From contig CAKVHV010000003.1 in the NCBI GenBank assembly GCA_934754475.1, positions 1 to 64,000 on the forward strand: DNA of 64,000 bases. Reading direction: 5' to 3'. How positions within the stretch are numbered: position 1 is the stretch's first letter; every line of letters starts with the position of its first letter. Source of the DNA: an uncultured Clostridia bacterium (GTDB taxonomy: Bacteria > Bacillota > Clostridia > Christensenellales > UBA1242). Below, in pieces: positions 7,219 through 16,603 of the stretch. The notes under the pieces were generated by a model. The model was not told the origin of the DNA. It made no database searches and saw only the letters and a program-made list of their open reading frames with translations. Both the position numbers and the translations under genes were made by a program.

Positions 7219-7920
7219 TTATTTTGTAATTTCATACAAAGAAACTTCAAATCTTTTCATTTCTTCTAGTTGGCTTTTTAGACTATCTTGCTCTTTTGCT
7301 TCTGCCAAGCCCATAAGTTTGTTTTTAAATAAATTCCAGAACATTTGTTGAAACTCAGGTTTTGACAATGTTTTATCTTTTGAGCCAATCAAGCCATCTA
7401 ACAAGTTATAATTTGTACAAGGTAATGCTTCATGAGCATTAACATCATCGTAATATCTCTCTCCAACCTTTGGAAGCATTATTTCACGGTCGCCAACTTT
7501 AACTCCAAATTCATATTTGTTATCATAAACAAAATCTATGTTTGCAAGTCCCAATTCATTATGACCAATTCTACATTCGCTATCTAGTTTTCGAGCAACA
7601 ATTTCTCCACCAGTCATTTTTTGCATTTCATTAAGAACATCACTTGCACCAATTTCAAAATATGGTTTTTTGTTTTCAAGTCTTTCTTTCTTGTCTTCCA
7701 ACATTCTCAAAACAATATCGTCATCAACTTTCAAAGTTTTGTATATTGTTAATAGTTTAAATTCGCCCGCTGTCAAATCATCTTGTGTTAACAAGTCTTT
7801 GTAGTTTTCCATACGACCTATCAAAACTTCATGTTCAAATTCAAGGTCATTAATTTCTTTAACTAAATTTTGGTATTTTTCAACACATTTGTCTATTCTT
7901 TTTTCAATATCTTCCGTCAT
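7219..7920 (-). CDS. hypothetical coiled-coil protein
   Basis: Not recognised. The start is set at the ATG of 7918-7920, because GGGGTG lies 6 nt before it; a longer ORF from 7932 would use an ATG that itself overlaps this ribosome site. The first ~100 residues are charged and helical (EKRIDKCVEKYQNLVKEIND, later LRMLEDKKERLENKK), suggesting a coiled coil. The middle (~120-180) is mixed, with KYEFGVKVGDREIMLPKVG, and the last ~50 are helical again. No signal peptide or membrane segment is present, so it is probably cytoplasmic. It lies alone between the mrnC operon and cwlD. Confidence 0.7.
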   Translation of the reverse strand: MTEDIEKRIDKCVEKYQNLVKEINDLEFEHEVLIGRMENYKDLLTQDDLTAGEFKLLTIYKTLKVDDDIVLRMLEDKKERLENKKPYFEIGASDVLNEMQKMTGGEIVARKLDSECRIGHNELGLANIDFVYDNKYEFGVKVGDREIMLPKVGERYYDDVNAHEALPCTNYNLLDGLIGSKDKTLSKPEFQQMFWNLFKNKLMGLAEAKEQDSLKSQLEEMKRFEVSLYEITK

Positions 7921-8105
7921 ATTACACCCCATAACTTTTATTATAAACCAATTCTACCATATTCTTTTCCAAATTTCAATACCCATTTTAAAAAACTTAG
8001 TAGTTGTGTTATAAAAATGAAATATTATATTAATGTTAATACATATCTTTGGACAAGTGGTGCATATATTGTTAAGTAATAAAAATTTTAGGTAAGCGAG
8101 ATATT

Positions 8106-8804
8106 ATGTTTAAAATAATTAAATTAAAAAACATTCTTATTGCGGTGGGACTGATTATCGCTAGTGTTCTTTGTTCGGTGGGAATTGTTGCCGTGGTGGA
8201 AAGCAAAGGTGTTCCAAGACCAAAGTATGTAATTGTAATTGATGCTGGTCATGGCGGACGAGACGACGGAAGCATTGGGGCAACAGGAACCAAAGAAAGC
8301 GAAATTAATCTAAAAATTGCCAAAACTCTCAAGGTTTATCTTGAAACTCTTGGCATCAAAGTTGTACTTACAAGGGCTGACGGCAATGGACTTTATGATG
8401 CAAATGCAAAAAACTTTAAGGTAAGCGACATGGAAAAACGTGTTGAAATCATCAAAAAGACAAATCCAGACATGGTCATATCTATTCATTGCAATGCGTT
8501 CTCAGATAAATCACAGGTTGGCGCACAAGCCTTCTTTCAAGAATCGAACGAAAAGTCCGAGAGTTTTGCCAAAGCCTTGCAGTCCCAACTTCTCTCACAA
8601 CTTCCACGTGCGAGAAAATCTCATAGCAAAGGGGACTACTTTCTTTTGAAAGAAAGCCCTTGTTCTGCGGTTTTGGTGGAATGCGGATATCTAAGCAATC
8701 CCGAAGAAGAAAAAGACTTGTGTTCCGTATCTTACCAAAACAAGGTTGCTTATGCAATTATGTGCGGAGTTGTCAAGTACTTTGAACTCTGCGGAAACGA
8801 TTAA
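8106..8804 (+). CDS. cwlD: N-acetylmuramoyl-L-alanine amidase, CwlD-like
   Basis: A 232-residue Amidase_3 enzyme that cleaves the muramic acid-L-alanine bond in peptidoglycan. An N-terminal membrane/signal segment (~9-30) is followed by VIVIDAGHGGRDDGSIG (~42-58, Zn-binding His), KESEINLKIAKTLK (~63-76, Zn-binding Glu), ISIHCNAF (~123-130, second His) and VLVECGYLSNPEEE (~196-209, catalytic Glu). Length and lack of extra domains fit CwlD, the enzyme forming muramic-delta-lactam in the spore cortex. A vegetative amidase of the same fold is possible. It lies 81 bp before the flippase gene. Confidence 0.85.
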   Translation: MFKIIKLKNILIAVGLIIASVLCSVGIVAVVESKGVPRPKYVIVIDAGHGGRDDGSIGATGTKESEINLKIAKTLKVYLETLGIKVVLTRADGNGLYDANAKNFKVSDMEKRVEIIKKTNPDMVISIHCNAFSDKSQVGAQAFFQESNEKSESFAKALQSQLLSQLPRARKSHSKGDYFLLKESPCSAVLVECGYLSNPEEEKDLCSVSYQNKVAYAIMCGVVKYFELCGND

Positions 8805-8885
8805 AGTGATGTAAGTCCCAAAAACCATTTGACTATTTATAAATATTTGGTATAATAGTTTTGCAAGTTAAAAAAAGTATTTTTT

Positions 8886-10166
8886 ATGGAAGATAATAAA
8901 ACACCTAAAAAGCCAAGTTTTTGGCTTAATTTAAAAATTAAATTAACAACTTTCAAAAAAGTTTCGTTTGAAAAAATAAAGTCGAATATTGAAAAAAATA
9001 GTCGTATCTTTTTTGCCACTTCCAAAAAGATTAACGAAAAAGTTGTGATTGAGACAAAACTCAATCAAACCGAAACTGTTATGGCAAAGAAAAAATCCAA
9101 AAGCAAAAAAATATTCAATCTACTATTCTTTTTGTTTAATGTAATCTTGGTTGTTGCGGTATTTTATAATTTTGCAAAAGAACAAGGCGGTGTTCAGCCA
9201 TTATCTACATTATTTGCAAACAAGCCCCGCTGGAGATTTTTGTGGGTAGCAGTTGGACTATATGCTTTGACAGTTATCTTCAATTCCATGAAATTTTCTT
9301 TTCTTATTCACAACAAAACGGGAAAGTTTAGACCATTTTTTTCGTTTAAATTAGCATCAATCGGAAGATATTATGACCACGTAACCCCTTTGGGCTCGGG
9401 CGGACAACCATTCGAAATTTATTATCTAAAAAAGAATGGTTATAGCGGAGACATTGCGACTGCCATTCCACTTGCAAAATACATGATTTGGCAAATGTCG
9501 TTTTTGATAATTTGTTCATTTATCCTTATTGCTTATGCACCACATTACCAAACAAATCCGATAGTCCTTGTTTGTGCATGGATAGGCCTTGCACTTATTG
9601 CAATGCTATTCTTATTTGTTCTATTTATGTCAATAACCAAAAAATGGGGCGCATCGCTTGTTGTTGGAGTGTTGAAGTTATTACACAAAATGCACATCAT
9701 TAAGGACTACAAAAAAGTTCTTATCAAGGTTTTGAGATTTGTCAAACAATATCAATATTGCATAAAAACCTTTGCAAAAAGCCCGTGGACAATTTTGTCA
9801 GTACTATTTGCATCAATTGGTTCGCTTATATCCAATGCGCTAATTGCGTACTTTATCTACATTGCATTTAATGCAAACCCCATCGTTAGTTGGTGGGATA
9901 TTATGTGCAAGTGCTTCATATGCGATTTGGCTGTTTGCTTTATGCCTATGCCGGGTGGTTCGGGCGCTACAGAACTTAGTTTTAATGCCTTGCTTGGGTC
10001 ATTATTTACCGAAGGTACACTATTCTGGGGAATACTAATTTGGAGATTCTTGACATACTATTTATATATAATCCAAGGCGGAATAATTTTAATCTGCGAT
10101 ATATTTAAAAAGAAGAAATCCAAAAATTTAAGTACGTTGCCACAATCCAAAACCACTCAAGAGTAA
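8886..10166 (+). CDS. flippase-like (LPG synthase TM-type) integral membrane protein
   Basis: A 426-residue protein. The first ~75 residues are basic and soluble; a second ATG near 9080 (MAKKKSKSKK) marks where the core begins. The remainder has about seven membrane segments, with the conserved SFKLASIGRYYDHVTPLGSGGQPFEIYYL block (~154-182) and CFMPMPGGSGATELSF (~351-366). These are hallmarks of the flippase-like/UPF0104 family that includes the membrane domain of lysylphosphatidylglycerol synthase MprF and YbhN. No synthase domain follows, so a lipid or glycolipid translocation role is possible but the substrate is unknown. Confidence 0.85.
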   Translation: MEDNKTPKKPSFWLNLKIKLTTFKKVSFEKIKSNIEKNSRIFFATSKKINEKVVIETKLNQTETVMAKKKSKSKKIFNLLFFLFNVILVVAVFYNFAKEQGGVQPLSTLFANKPRWRFLWVAVGLYALTVIFNSMKFSFLIHNKTGKFRPFFSFKLASIGRYYDHVTPLGSGGQPFEIYYLKKNGYSGDIATAIPLAKYMIWQMSFLIICSFILIAYAPHYQTNPIVLVCAWIGLALIAMLFLFVLFMSITKKWGASLVVGVLKLLHKMHIIKDYKKVLIKVLRFVKQYQYCIKTFAKSPWTILSVLFASIGSLISNALIAYFIYIAFNANPIVSWWDIMCKCFICDLAVCFMPMPGGSGATELSFNALLGSLFTEGTLFWGILIWRFLTYYLYIIQGGIILICDIFKKKKSKNLSTLPQSKTTQE

Positions 10167-10230
10167 TTGCTAATATGTTTCAGCAAAAGTCTAAGTAGTC
10201 CAAAAAAATTTTTATTTTTAATAAATTTGT

Positions 10231-10274
10231 TTTACAAAATTCGACATTTTGGGTTATACTACTAATAGTAGTAT
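10231..10274 (+). promoter_or_regulatory. promoter with overlapping palindromic operator
   Basis: TTTACA (10231-10236), an 18-bp spacer and TATACT (10255-10260) form a promoter. A perfect inverted repeat, ATACTACT-aat-AGTAGTAT (10256-10274), overlaps the -10 box and start point, where a repressor could block transcription of the SipW-signal gene about 100 bp downstream. No similar palindrome is seen before the two following secreted-protein genes. Confidence 0.55.
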
Positions 10275-10377
10275 GATGTATAGTGCGGATTTTGTATTTT
10301 TTTTGCAAAACCACTTGAGCAAAATACTTCCAAGTTAAGCCAAATTTTGGTTTTAACAAATAAAAACACTTAGGAAA

Positions 10378-11160
10378 ATGGAAAAAATAATGACGCAGGA
10401 ACAAAAAATAAATAGGGGTACAATTATCATATTTATTTTGAGCATCGTATTAGTTTTGACACTATGCGGGGCTGCAACTCTTGCGTACTTTGCAGGAAAA
10501 CAAGACACAAATGTTACACTAATTATGGGCGGACCTGTTAGAGTTTCAATGGTCAATAACAACTTTGAAGAGACCAAAGGAAGCGGAAAATTGGTTATGA
10601 ACCTAAAAGCCAATCGTACAACCCTAGTTCCGGGGATTGGCATAGACATGCAGGCAATAGCCAAACTTACATCGTCCGACATTAACCCAACTCCTGCCCT
10701 GCTTAGAGCAATTTTGGATATAGATGTTGTGGGCATCAATGCCGAACTTGGCAAAGATGTCGAAAACATGATTCGAAACGAAATGAATTACTATCTAACA
10801 CTTCGAAGAGACAGTACCGAAGATAGACCAAGAGATGGTTGGGTGCTATTTGACGACGGAAATTACTATTATTGTAGCCAAAACAAGCAATATGATAGTG
10901 TCACAAATCAAGAATACATCACTCTCAAAGCCATAGATACAAGTGCTGTCGGAAATAATATTCCTTTTATCAACGGAACATTCCAATTCCCACGAAAGAT
11001 GTATACAAATACTTATGCCAATGTAGATATAACATTCAACCTAACATTCCAAGCCATTCAAGACCAATTAGTTGACGAAAATGGCGACAGAATTCCAAAC
11101 ACAATCTTTAATGTCAAAAAAATTTTGGATAGTGTTGATTGGCAAAAACACAATAATTAA
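10378..11160 (+). CDS. SipW-type signal peptide protein, TasA/camelysin-like
   Basis: A 260-residue protein. A membrane segment (~15-38) ends in GAATLAYFAGKQDTNVTLIMGGPV, the SipW-dependent signal pattern (T-L-A-Y-F, then a short N-rich stretch). The mature part has beta-rich segments with repeated amphipathic strands such as KLVMNLKANRTTLVPGIGIDMQA. TasA and camelysin form amyloid-like fibres or surface proteins in bacilli; that role is inferred from the signal type and fold-like pattern only. Two starts are possible: 10378, with TAGGA only 3 nt away, and 10390, with GGA 7 nt away. The two other SipW-signal genes follow within 5 kb. Confidence 0.75.
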   Translation: MEKIMTQEQKINRGTIIIFILSIVLVLTLCGAATLAYFAGKQDTNVTLIMGGPVRVSMVNNNFEETKGSGKLVMNLKANRTTLVPGIGIDMQAIAKLTSSDINPTPALLRAILDIDVVGINAELGKDVENMIRNEMNYYLTLRRDSTEDRPRDGWVLFDDGNYYYCSQNKQYDSVTNQEYITLKAIDTSAVGNNIPFINGTFQFPRKMYTNTYANVDITFNLTFQAIQDQLVDENGDRIPNTIFNVKKILDSVDWQKHNN

Positions 11161-11197
11161 AATGACCAAAAATTCAATATTTTAGGTCATTTTTTTG
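11158..11197 (+). terminator. intrinsic terminator
   Basis: AAAATGACC pairs with GGTCATTTT, followed by seven T residues, just after the 10378-11160 gene. It separates this gene from the next SipW-signal gene, which therefore has its own promoter. Confidence 0.88.
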
Positions 11198-11347
11198 TTT
11201 AATTACATTTGAATTAATAAAATCTAATAGTGTTTTTAAACGTTTTAATCCGACTTTTTCGGACTTTAAAATAAATCACTAACATTTGGTATGTATAAAT
11301 TTTTGTGACTCACAAAAAATATATTATATAATATATATTAATTTATT

Positions 11348-11375
11348 TTGCAAATACAAAAATATTTGATACAAT
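11348..11375 (+). promoter_or_regulatory. candidate promoter in the 268-bp gap before 11466
   Basis: TTGCAA (11348-11353) and TACAAT (11370-11375) are 16 bp apart, about 90 bp before the start. The rest of the gap from 11198 is very AT-rich with no ORF or strong hairpin. Confidence 0.45.
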
Positions 11376-11465
11376 AATTAATGTAAAAAAATTGTAATTT
11401 GGATAAATTTGTTCAAATTACTTTGGGTTTAACTTATTTTAAAAAAAGATGATAAGGTAGAACGA

Positions 11466-12722
11466 ATGAAAGGGAAAGCAAAAAACAAAAGGAAAATAGG
11501 TAAAGTCATACTTATTGGTATAGGCTTTTTCTTGACTATTATTCTAACATTTACAACCACCCTGGCTTGGTTCTATGATAGCGACTGGGCGAGCAAAAGT
11601 GTCACTATGGCTGGCACAGTTGGAATTAGAGTAAAAGACGGAGAAAATTTTACTTCGGGCAGTGGCAGTCTTCACTTCCAAATTAAGGGCGACAAAGCCT
11701 ACCCGGGACAAGCAATAGATGTTAGTGCTAGTTGTTATAACAATGGTGGCAAAAGCGGACTAGAAAAAGGTTCAGAATGTTATGTAAGAGCGCATTTTGC
11801 TGTATACACAAATATTGGCAAATTACCAGTTCCTGGACATTATATAGGTGGTTCTGCAAGCCAAGCATACATAGCAGCCAAAGCTGAATATGATGCAATA
11901 ATTGCACGTGGCGAAACTCCAGATTATGCCGAACCAAAAGCAAGTGACTACGAAGGCGGAACAGAAAGCAAGGCATACAAAGAAGATTTGGCAATTGCTC
12001 AAAACGAAGTAGGTTTGAGTGCAAGCGAATTATATAAATTCCTAAACCAACTTATTGAATTGCAAAACGATGCTTCTGATAATCAAACTGACCCGGACAA
12101 GAAATATTATTGGAATTATTACAAAAATAATGGACTTGTAAATGGTGTTGGTGGTGGCTTCCCACTATCCAATTCTGGAACTGGTAACGATATTAGTTAT
12201 TATATTGACGGCAAAGAATATGTCAGCAATGGAAGCGGATATACTTACACTTACAAAGATAGCGATGGTCAAACACAAACTGACACAGTTTCAGATTATA
12301 CAAAACTTAAGGACAAAGGGTACTTTTATTTATGCGTCTCAGAAGGCGAAGATGCTCAACTCAAAAAACTAGGATTGGGTGAAGCATCAGTGTTCCTATG
12401 GAATAATAGATTTATTATCCCTTGGAAATTAACAAATGCTTCTGCCGAAAAAGATATTTTCGTAGCAGTTGAATTTCAAGCAATTCAAACTTATATTCCT
12501 ATAATCAATGATGGCAAAAATAACACAATAGAAGGAACAATTAAATCTGACGAAATGGACAATCAATTGGAAGACACAAAATGCACAATTAAAAATAAAT
12601 CTGTTCAAACAGTATTTAATTCTTGTTACTTTACACCAGTCTCAACAGTAATTGGCGACAAGGACTATGGAAATTTGGACATTTATGAATCAGTAACAAA
12701 CAAGGCTGATGCAGGATTATAA
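11466..12722 (+). CDS. SipW-type signal peptide protein
   Basis: A 418-residue secreted protein with a lysine-rich N-terminus, a membrane segment (~13-33) and the signal boundary TFTTTLAWFYDSDWASKSVTM. The mature part starts with IRVKDGENFTSGSGSLHF and contains an Ala/Tyr/Glu-rich insertion (residues ~130-185, such as AEYDAIIARGETPDYAE) that looks like a helical or linker insertion in a beta fold. Its composition is rich in Asn, Gly, Thr and Tyr. A good ribosome site is not obvious (AAGGTAGAACG upstream). The next gene starts 2 nt after its stop, so the two are one transcript. Confidence 0.72.
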   Translation: MKGKAKNKRKIGKVILIGIGFFLTIILTFTTTLAWFYDSDWASKSVTMAGTVGIRVKDGENFTSGSGSLHFQIKGDKAYPGQAIDVSASCYNNGGKSGLEKGSECYVRAHFAVYTNIGKLPVPGHYIGGSASQAYIAAKAEYDAIIARGETPDYAEPKASDYEGGTESKAYKEDLAIAQNEVGLSASELYKFLNQLIELQNDASDNQTDPDKKYYWNYYKNNGLVNGVGGGFPLSNSGTGNDISYYIDGKEYVSNGSGYTYTYKDSDGQTQTDTVSDYTKLKDKGYFYLCVSEGEDAQLKKLGLGEASVFLWNNRFIIPWKLTNASAEKDIFVAVEFQAIQTYIPIINDGKNNTIEGTIKSDEMDNQLEDTKCTIKNKSVQTVFNSCYFTPVSTVIGDKDYGNLDIYESVTNKADAGL

Positions 12723-12724
12723 TT

Positions 12725-13087
12725 ATGAACAAAAACAAAGTATTAGTAATTATATTTAGAATTTTGGGAATAGGACTTTTTGTACTAGGAATAATAATAA
12801 CTATTGTGTCAATAGCCAAATTTGATGTATTTACTTATAAATTAAATACTGGTGTGATTTTTGGAATAGCATTCCCCTTTGTAGGAATTGTATTGGTTAT
12901 AATTTCCACAATTATTGGAACAATGTCAACTAAGTCAGATATTGTAGACAATGTAGCCAAACAAGTCAAAGATGTTCTGAAAAACGAACAAGAAAACAAA
13001 CAAAACATCAAAACTTGTAAGTATTGCGGAAGCAAATGCAGTACAGACAATCAAAAATGTCCGTCTTGCGGGGCAAAATTAGATTAA
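12725..13087 (+). CDS. two-helix membrane protein with C-terminal zinc ribbon
   Basis: A 120-residue protein. Two hydrophobic segments (~8-30 and ~43-65) are followed by a helical linker and a C-terminal zinc ribbon, CKYCGSKCSTDNQKCPSCGA (residues ~98-117), with CxxC...CxxC spacing like the zinc-ribbon domains on the ends of many bacterial membrane proteins. Its start is 2 nt after the stop of the secreted-protein gene 11466-12722. Function is unknown; the link to a secreted-protein gene suggests a role in envelope or stress sensing, but this is inference. Confidence 0.72.
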   Translation: MNKNKVLVIIFRILGIGLFVLGIIITIVSIAKFDVFTYKLNTGVIFGIAFPFVGIVLVIISTIIGTMSTKSDIVDNVAKQVKDVLKNEQENKQNIKTCKYCGSKCSTDNQKCPSCGAKLD

Positions 13088-13091
13088 GATT

Positions 13092-13127
13092 AAATCTCAT
13101 ATGATATTTTTCATATGAGATTTTTTT
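13092..13127 (+). terminator. intrinsic terminator
   Basis: AAATCTCATATGA (13092-13104) pairs with TCATATGAGATTT (13111-13123), then four more T residues, ending the 11466-13087 transcript. Confidence 0.9.
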
Positions 13128-13435
13128 GTGTCTTGTTTACACTTTTTATTGTATATATATCGAACATAACTTGTAGTAGTGAAAAAGCATTATTTAATTT
13201 ATAATTATTAATTTGATAACAATTATTTATATATATTAATTTTTGAAAATCATTACATTTAATTAGTACATAAAAAATAGTGCATGTTTTGGAATAAATT
13301 ATATTTAAATATTGTTTAAAGTCAAAATTATTTTGAACAAACAAATTGGTAAAATATGCCAAAAAAGTTTGAATAAAAAATTACATAAAAGTTAATCATT
13401 CTCACACCCTAAAAGTAACGAATGAGGTAATTTTT
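13128..13435 (+). other. 308-bp gap before the 601-aa surface protein gene
   Basis: Very AT-rich. No credible gene or hairpin was found. The last ~20 bases hold the ribosome site (AATGAGGTAATTTTT) of the gene at 13436, so this gap presumably carries its promoter, but I could not assign one clearly. Confidence 0.3.
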
Positions 13436-15241
13436 ATGAAAAGTAATGTAAAAACTGAAAAAAAACGTAAATCATCCAAAAGAGCGATAGGAACACTTGT
13501 TGTATCCCTACTTAGTATTGCAATTACTGCAGTTATTTCGATTGGAGCAACACTTGCATACTTTGCTGGTTCTACAACTGCTAACCAAGCACTATTTATG
13601 GGTGGCCCGGTTTATGTAGAAATAACTGGTCGAAACAACGACTTCAAGGCTGGTGACGGTAATTTGGATATTGCCGCATATGCCGGAAGAACTACTGGTA
13701 CAGCGGGAACAATTAGTAACACCGTACTATTGCCAGGACAAAAAGTTGAAATCCATTCAAGTGCGAGAGTTTATTCAACCACAGCAACTTCGACAATCCA
13801 AGACAGTCCAATTCCAGATATTAGTACTGGTGCAAACACTGGAAATATTGGCAATGCGTATACTGATGCCAAGGGTAATGCTTATTATGTAAACAATCAA
13901 GGAAGAGTTACTTCGACTACGACTAGTGTACTTAGGGCTAGATTTGGAATAAATATCGACTTTGACCCAACAGTGGGATTTAATAACTTCACAGGAACTA
14001 CTTATGCTACAAACTTCCCAGTTCAAAGCCAAAAATCTTTCACACGTGAAGCAACTAATACCACAACCGAAGTGGTTGACGGATTTACTGGTGCTATTCA
14101 CACTACTAATCAAGAATATTCTTATGATAGTTCAACTCAAACTCACACCGGACGTAGAGATTATGTTGCTGACACATCATACACTGCAACAACAACCGCC
14201 GGTGACGACATGAACAAAATCAAAGCGGGAACACTCAAGTCGATTTATTCTTGGAAGTATGTATCTCAATCTGAATACGAAGGCACTCATGCAATAACTG
14301 ACGATTTGAAATTCTCAAAAATGCCTGCTCCATTTGACGGAAGCATTAATGCCCAAGGAACAAACTCAAACAAAGTTCCAGGCGGTAGCGGAAACGGATT
14401 CTACGGGGTTTGGATACTAGACGGTGAAGGCAACAAGACCGAAAGTAATTCCTTCTACAAAGCAAGAACCAACGCATATATGAATACTTATGTTGAATTC
14501 TATGTAAATGAATATGGCAACACCGTAACTCGTACTTTGCAAAATAGTATTGATGCGCTTAACTCTGCACTTAACAAATACTTCGTAAATCTAATTAACG
14601 ATAGTTCAAAATACATTCAAACAACCGATGACCCAGCAACAACCGATGTAGTTGAAGGATTGGGACTTAATGCAAGTTGGCTATATATTGACCCAAGTAT
14701 TGGCAACGACACCAACTCAAACGAAATTAGTACATCTGTCGGTGGCTGGTGGTACTTGGTTGTAGACAATGGTGGTACAATCACTGGTAGTACTGAGACT
14801 TATGGCGAAGGTGGTGCACCTACTGGAGTAACTGTTGGAGATACCACAACTCAGACTGTAAGTAGAGATACTTACTCATCAACCGATGCATCAAGACTTA
14901 AGTATTATCTATATGAAATCGTTCCTAATATTGATGTAGGAGACGTAATTGGTACTAATGGTCAAAAGAAGATTGCAAGTGACATTATTCCATTTGTAAA
15001 CGGAACATTCGCTTTGCCGGGTGATGCTCTAACTAACGTATTTGCTAATGCAAAACTAAGTTTCCAAGTTTCATTCCAAGCCTTGCAAGCATTCCTTCCT
15101 TATACTCAAGACATAGACAATATGGATTATACAAATCCATTACTCGGTACTCAAAAACCATTAACTATAGAAAGTGCTATTCCAATTTATAACGAAGCAT
15201 TTGACTATCAAGAAAATGCTGGAGATATAGGTAATCTATAA
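13436..15241 (+). CDS. large SipW-type signal peptide surface protein
   Basis: A 601-residue secreted protein. The N-terminus is highly basic (KTEKKRKSSKR), the membrane segment ends in SIGATLAYFAGSTTANQALF (~34-54), which resembles the neighbour at 10378 (ATLAYFAG ... MGGPV). The mature part is rich in Thr, Asn, Ser and Gly and lacks cysteine, as in extracellular fibrous or TasA-type proteins; near the end IIPFVNGTFALPGDALTN parallels NIPFINGTFQFPRKMYTN of 10378-11160. This shared C-terminal segment shows the two genes are paralogs. The start follows GAGG by 7-8 nt. A strong terminator follows. Confidence 0.75.
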   Translation: MKSNVKTEKKRKSSKRAIGTLVVSLLSIAITAVISIGATLAYFAGSTTANQALFMGGPVYVEITGRNNDFKAGDGNLDIAAYAGRTTGTAGTISNTVLLPGQKVEIHSSARVYSTTATSTIQDSPIPDISTGANTGNIGNAYTDAKGNAYYVNNQGRVTSTTTSVLRARFGINIDFDPTVGFNNFTGTTYATNFPVQSQKSFTREATNTTTEVVDGFTGAIHTTNQEYSYDSSTQTHTGRRDYVADTSYTATTTAGDDMNKIKAGTLKSIYSWKYVSQSEYEGTHAITDDLKFSKMPAPFDGSINAQGTNSNKVPGGSGNGFYGVWILDGEGNKTESNSFYKARTNAYMNTYVEFYVNEYGNTVTRTLQNSIDALNSALNKYFVNLINDSSKYIQTTDDPATTDVVEGLGLNASWLYIDPSIGNDTNSNEISTSVGGWWYLVVDNGGTITGSTETYGEGGAPTGVTVGDTTTQTVSRDTYSSTDASRLKYYLYEIVPNIDVGDVIGTNGQKKIASDIIPFVNGTFALPGDALTNVFANAKLSFQVSFQALQAFLPYTQDIDNMDYTNPLLGTQKPLTIESAIPIYNEAFDYQENAGDIGNL

Positions 15242-15250
15242 AATTCACAC

Positions 15251-15288
15251 AAAAAAAGCAATTATTTATTGAAATAATTGCTTTTTTT
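15251..15288 (+). terminator. intrinsic terminator
   Basis: AAAAAAAGCAATTATTT pairs with AAATAATTGCTTTTTTT around a 4-nt loop. Confidence 0.93.
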
Positions 15289-15466
15289 GTTATAACTTAG
15301 TTGGAGATTTTCAAAAAGTATTCTAAAATATTCTATGTAGAAATTTATGTAACAAATTTATATATTCGATTTAACTAAAAGGGGTTTTCAAAATCATTTA
15401 AGTTTTGTCTAACTCTATACAAGTATTAAATAAATTAATTTAATATATTCACCAAAAGGAGCAATT

Positions 15467-15856
15467 ATGCTTAGTCATTTACTAAAAAAATCCAATAAGA
15501 TTGACATAATATACAACAATCAAGAATATATAGTAGATAATATAAGAGAAATATTACTTGACCTACTTGAAAGTTCTTATTCAGCGCCTTCGTATGCGAG
15601 TGGTCACTTGACTCCGCTTGGGGATATAATGCAAAAAGATTTGTGGGTCAGATGCACTCTTGACACCCCTATCAAATATTTGGATAGTGATGTCGATGAG
15701 ATTTTGTTTGTTATCAAACCCAAATATGATTTTCTAACTATTTTTAGAAAATTAAATGGTGAGATTTTGGATAAGTGCAGTCTTATAAACTTAGCCAAAA
15801 AGACCACCAATACTTATAACGAAATTATTAATGAAATTAAAAATCAAGGAAACTAG
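15467..15856 (+). CDS. hypothetical protein
   Basis: A 129-residue cytoplasmic-looking protein without recognised motifs. It has a predicted mixed fold, with hydrophobic strands such as VDEILFVIKPKYDFLTIF (~76-93). Its start follows AAAGGAGCAATT. The GDPD gene starts 3 nt after its stop, so the two share a transcript. Confidence 0.6.
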   Translation: MLSHLLKKSNKIDIIYNNQEYIVDNIREILLDLLESSYSAPSYASGHLTPLGDIMQKDLWVRCTLDTPIKYLDSDVDEILFVIKPKYDFLTIFRKLNGEILDKCSLINLAKKTTNTYNEIINEIKNQGN

Positions 15857-15859
15857 CAC

Positions 15860-16603
15860 GTGAAAAATTCTACTACAAAAAGTAACTGGTATTGCAAATA
15901 TAAAATTGCCCACAGGGGGCTTCATAATGATACTTATCCCGAGAACTCACTTGGGGCTTTTGACTATGCTTGTCAAAAGGGATTTGCAATTGAACTAGAT
16001 GTACATACTCTCAAAGACGGAAATGTTGCAGTTTTCCACGACCAAAACACACTTAGGCTTTGTGGCAAAGACCAAGATATTGGAAACATCTCAACCGATG
16101 AACTCAAAAATTACAAGTTACTCAAGACCAAATACACCATCCCTACTCTCAAAGAAGTGTTGGAACTTGTAGACGGAAGAGTGCCTATCATGATAGAACT
16201 CAAGCCCGCAAGCCGAAAAGAAAAGTTAGAGCAAAAAACTTATGATATTATCAAAGACTACAAGGGTGAAATCGCTGTCAAATCATTTAATCCTTTTTCG
16301 ATTATGTGGTTCAAAAAACACGCTAATCACATTCCACGTGGACTTCTTTCGAGTTATTTTGAGCATGATAATTTGCCGGGCATTTACAAGTTTGTTATCA
16401 AAAAATTATTATTCTTTAGACTATGCAAACCCGACTTTATTTCATACAACATAAGCGACCTTCCAAACAAGTATGTAACAAGAAAAAATGTTCCCGTTAT
16501 TACTTGGACAGTTAATAACAAGGAACTTGAAAACAAAGCATTTGAGTCGGCTTGTAACATAGTATTTGAAAACTATGTTCCCGAACAACCACTCAACTAT
16601 TAA
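15860..16603 (+). CDS. glycerophosphodiester phosphodiesterase
   Basis: A 247-residue GDPD-family TIM-barrel enzyme that hydrolyses glycerophosphodiesters to glycerol-3-phosphate and an alcohol. Visible motifs are IAHRGLHNDTYPENSLGAFDYA (~14-35, with catalytic HRG), FAIELDVHTLKDGNVAVFHDQNT (~40-62, metal-binding E-x-D and catalytic H), and PIMIELKP (~111-118). No signal peptide is seen, so it is probably cytoplasmic. The start is GTG, with AAGGA 9 nt upstream. Its stop overlaps the convergent radical SAM gene by 4 nt. Confidence 0.9.
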   Translation: MKNSTTKSNWYCKYKIAHRGLHNDTYPENSLGAFDYACQKGFAIELDVHTLKDGNVAVFHDQNTLRLCGKDQDIGNISTDELKNYKLLKTKYTIPTLKEVLELVDGRVPIMIELKPASRKEKLEQKTYDIIKDYKGEIAVKSFNPFSIMWFKKHANHIPRGLLSSYFEHDNLPGIYKFVIKKLLFFRLCKPDFISYNISDLPNKYVTRKNVPVITWTVNNKELENKAFESACNIVFENYVPEQPLNY

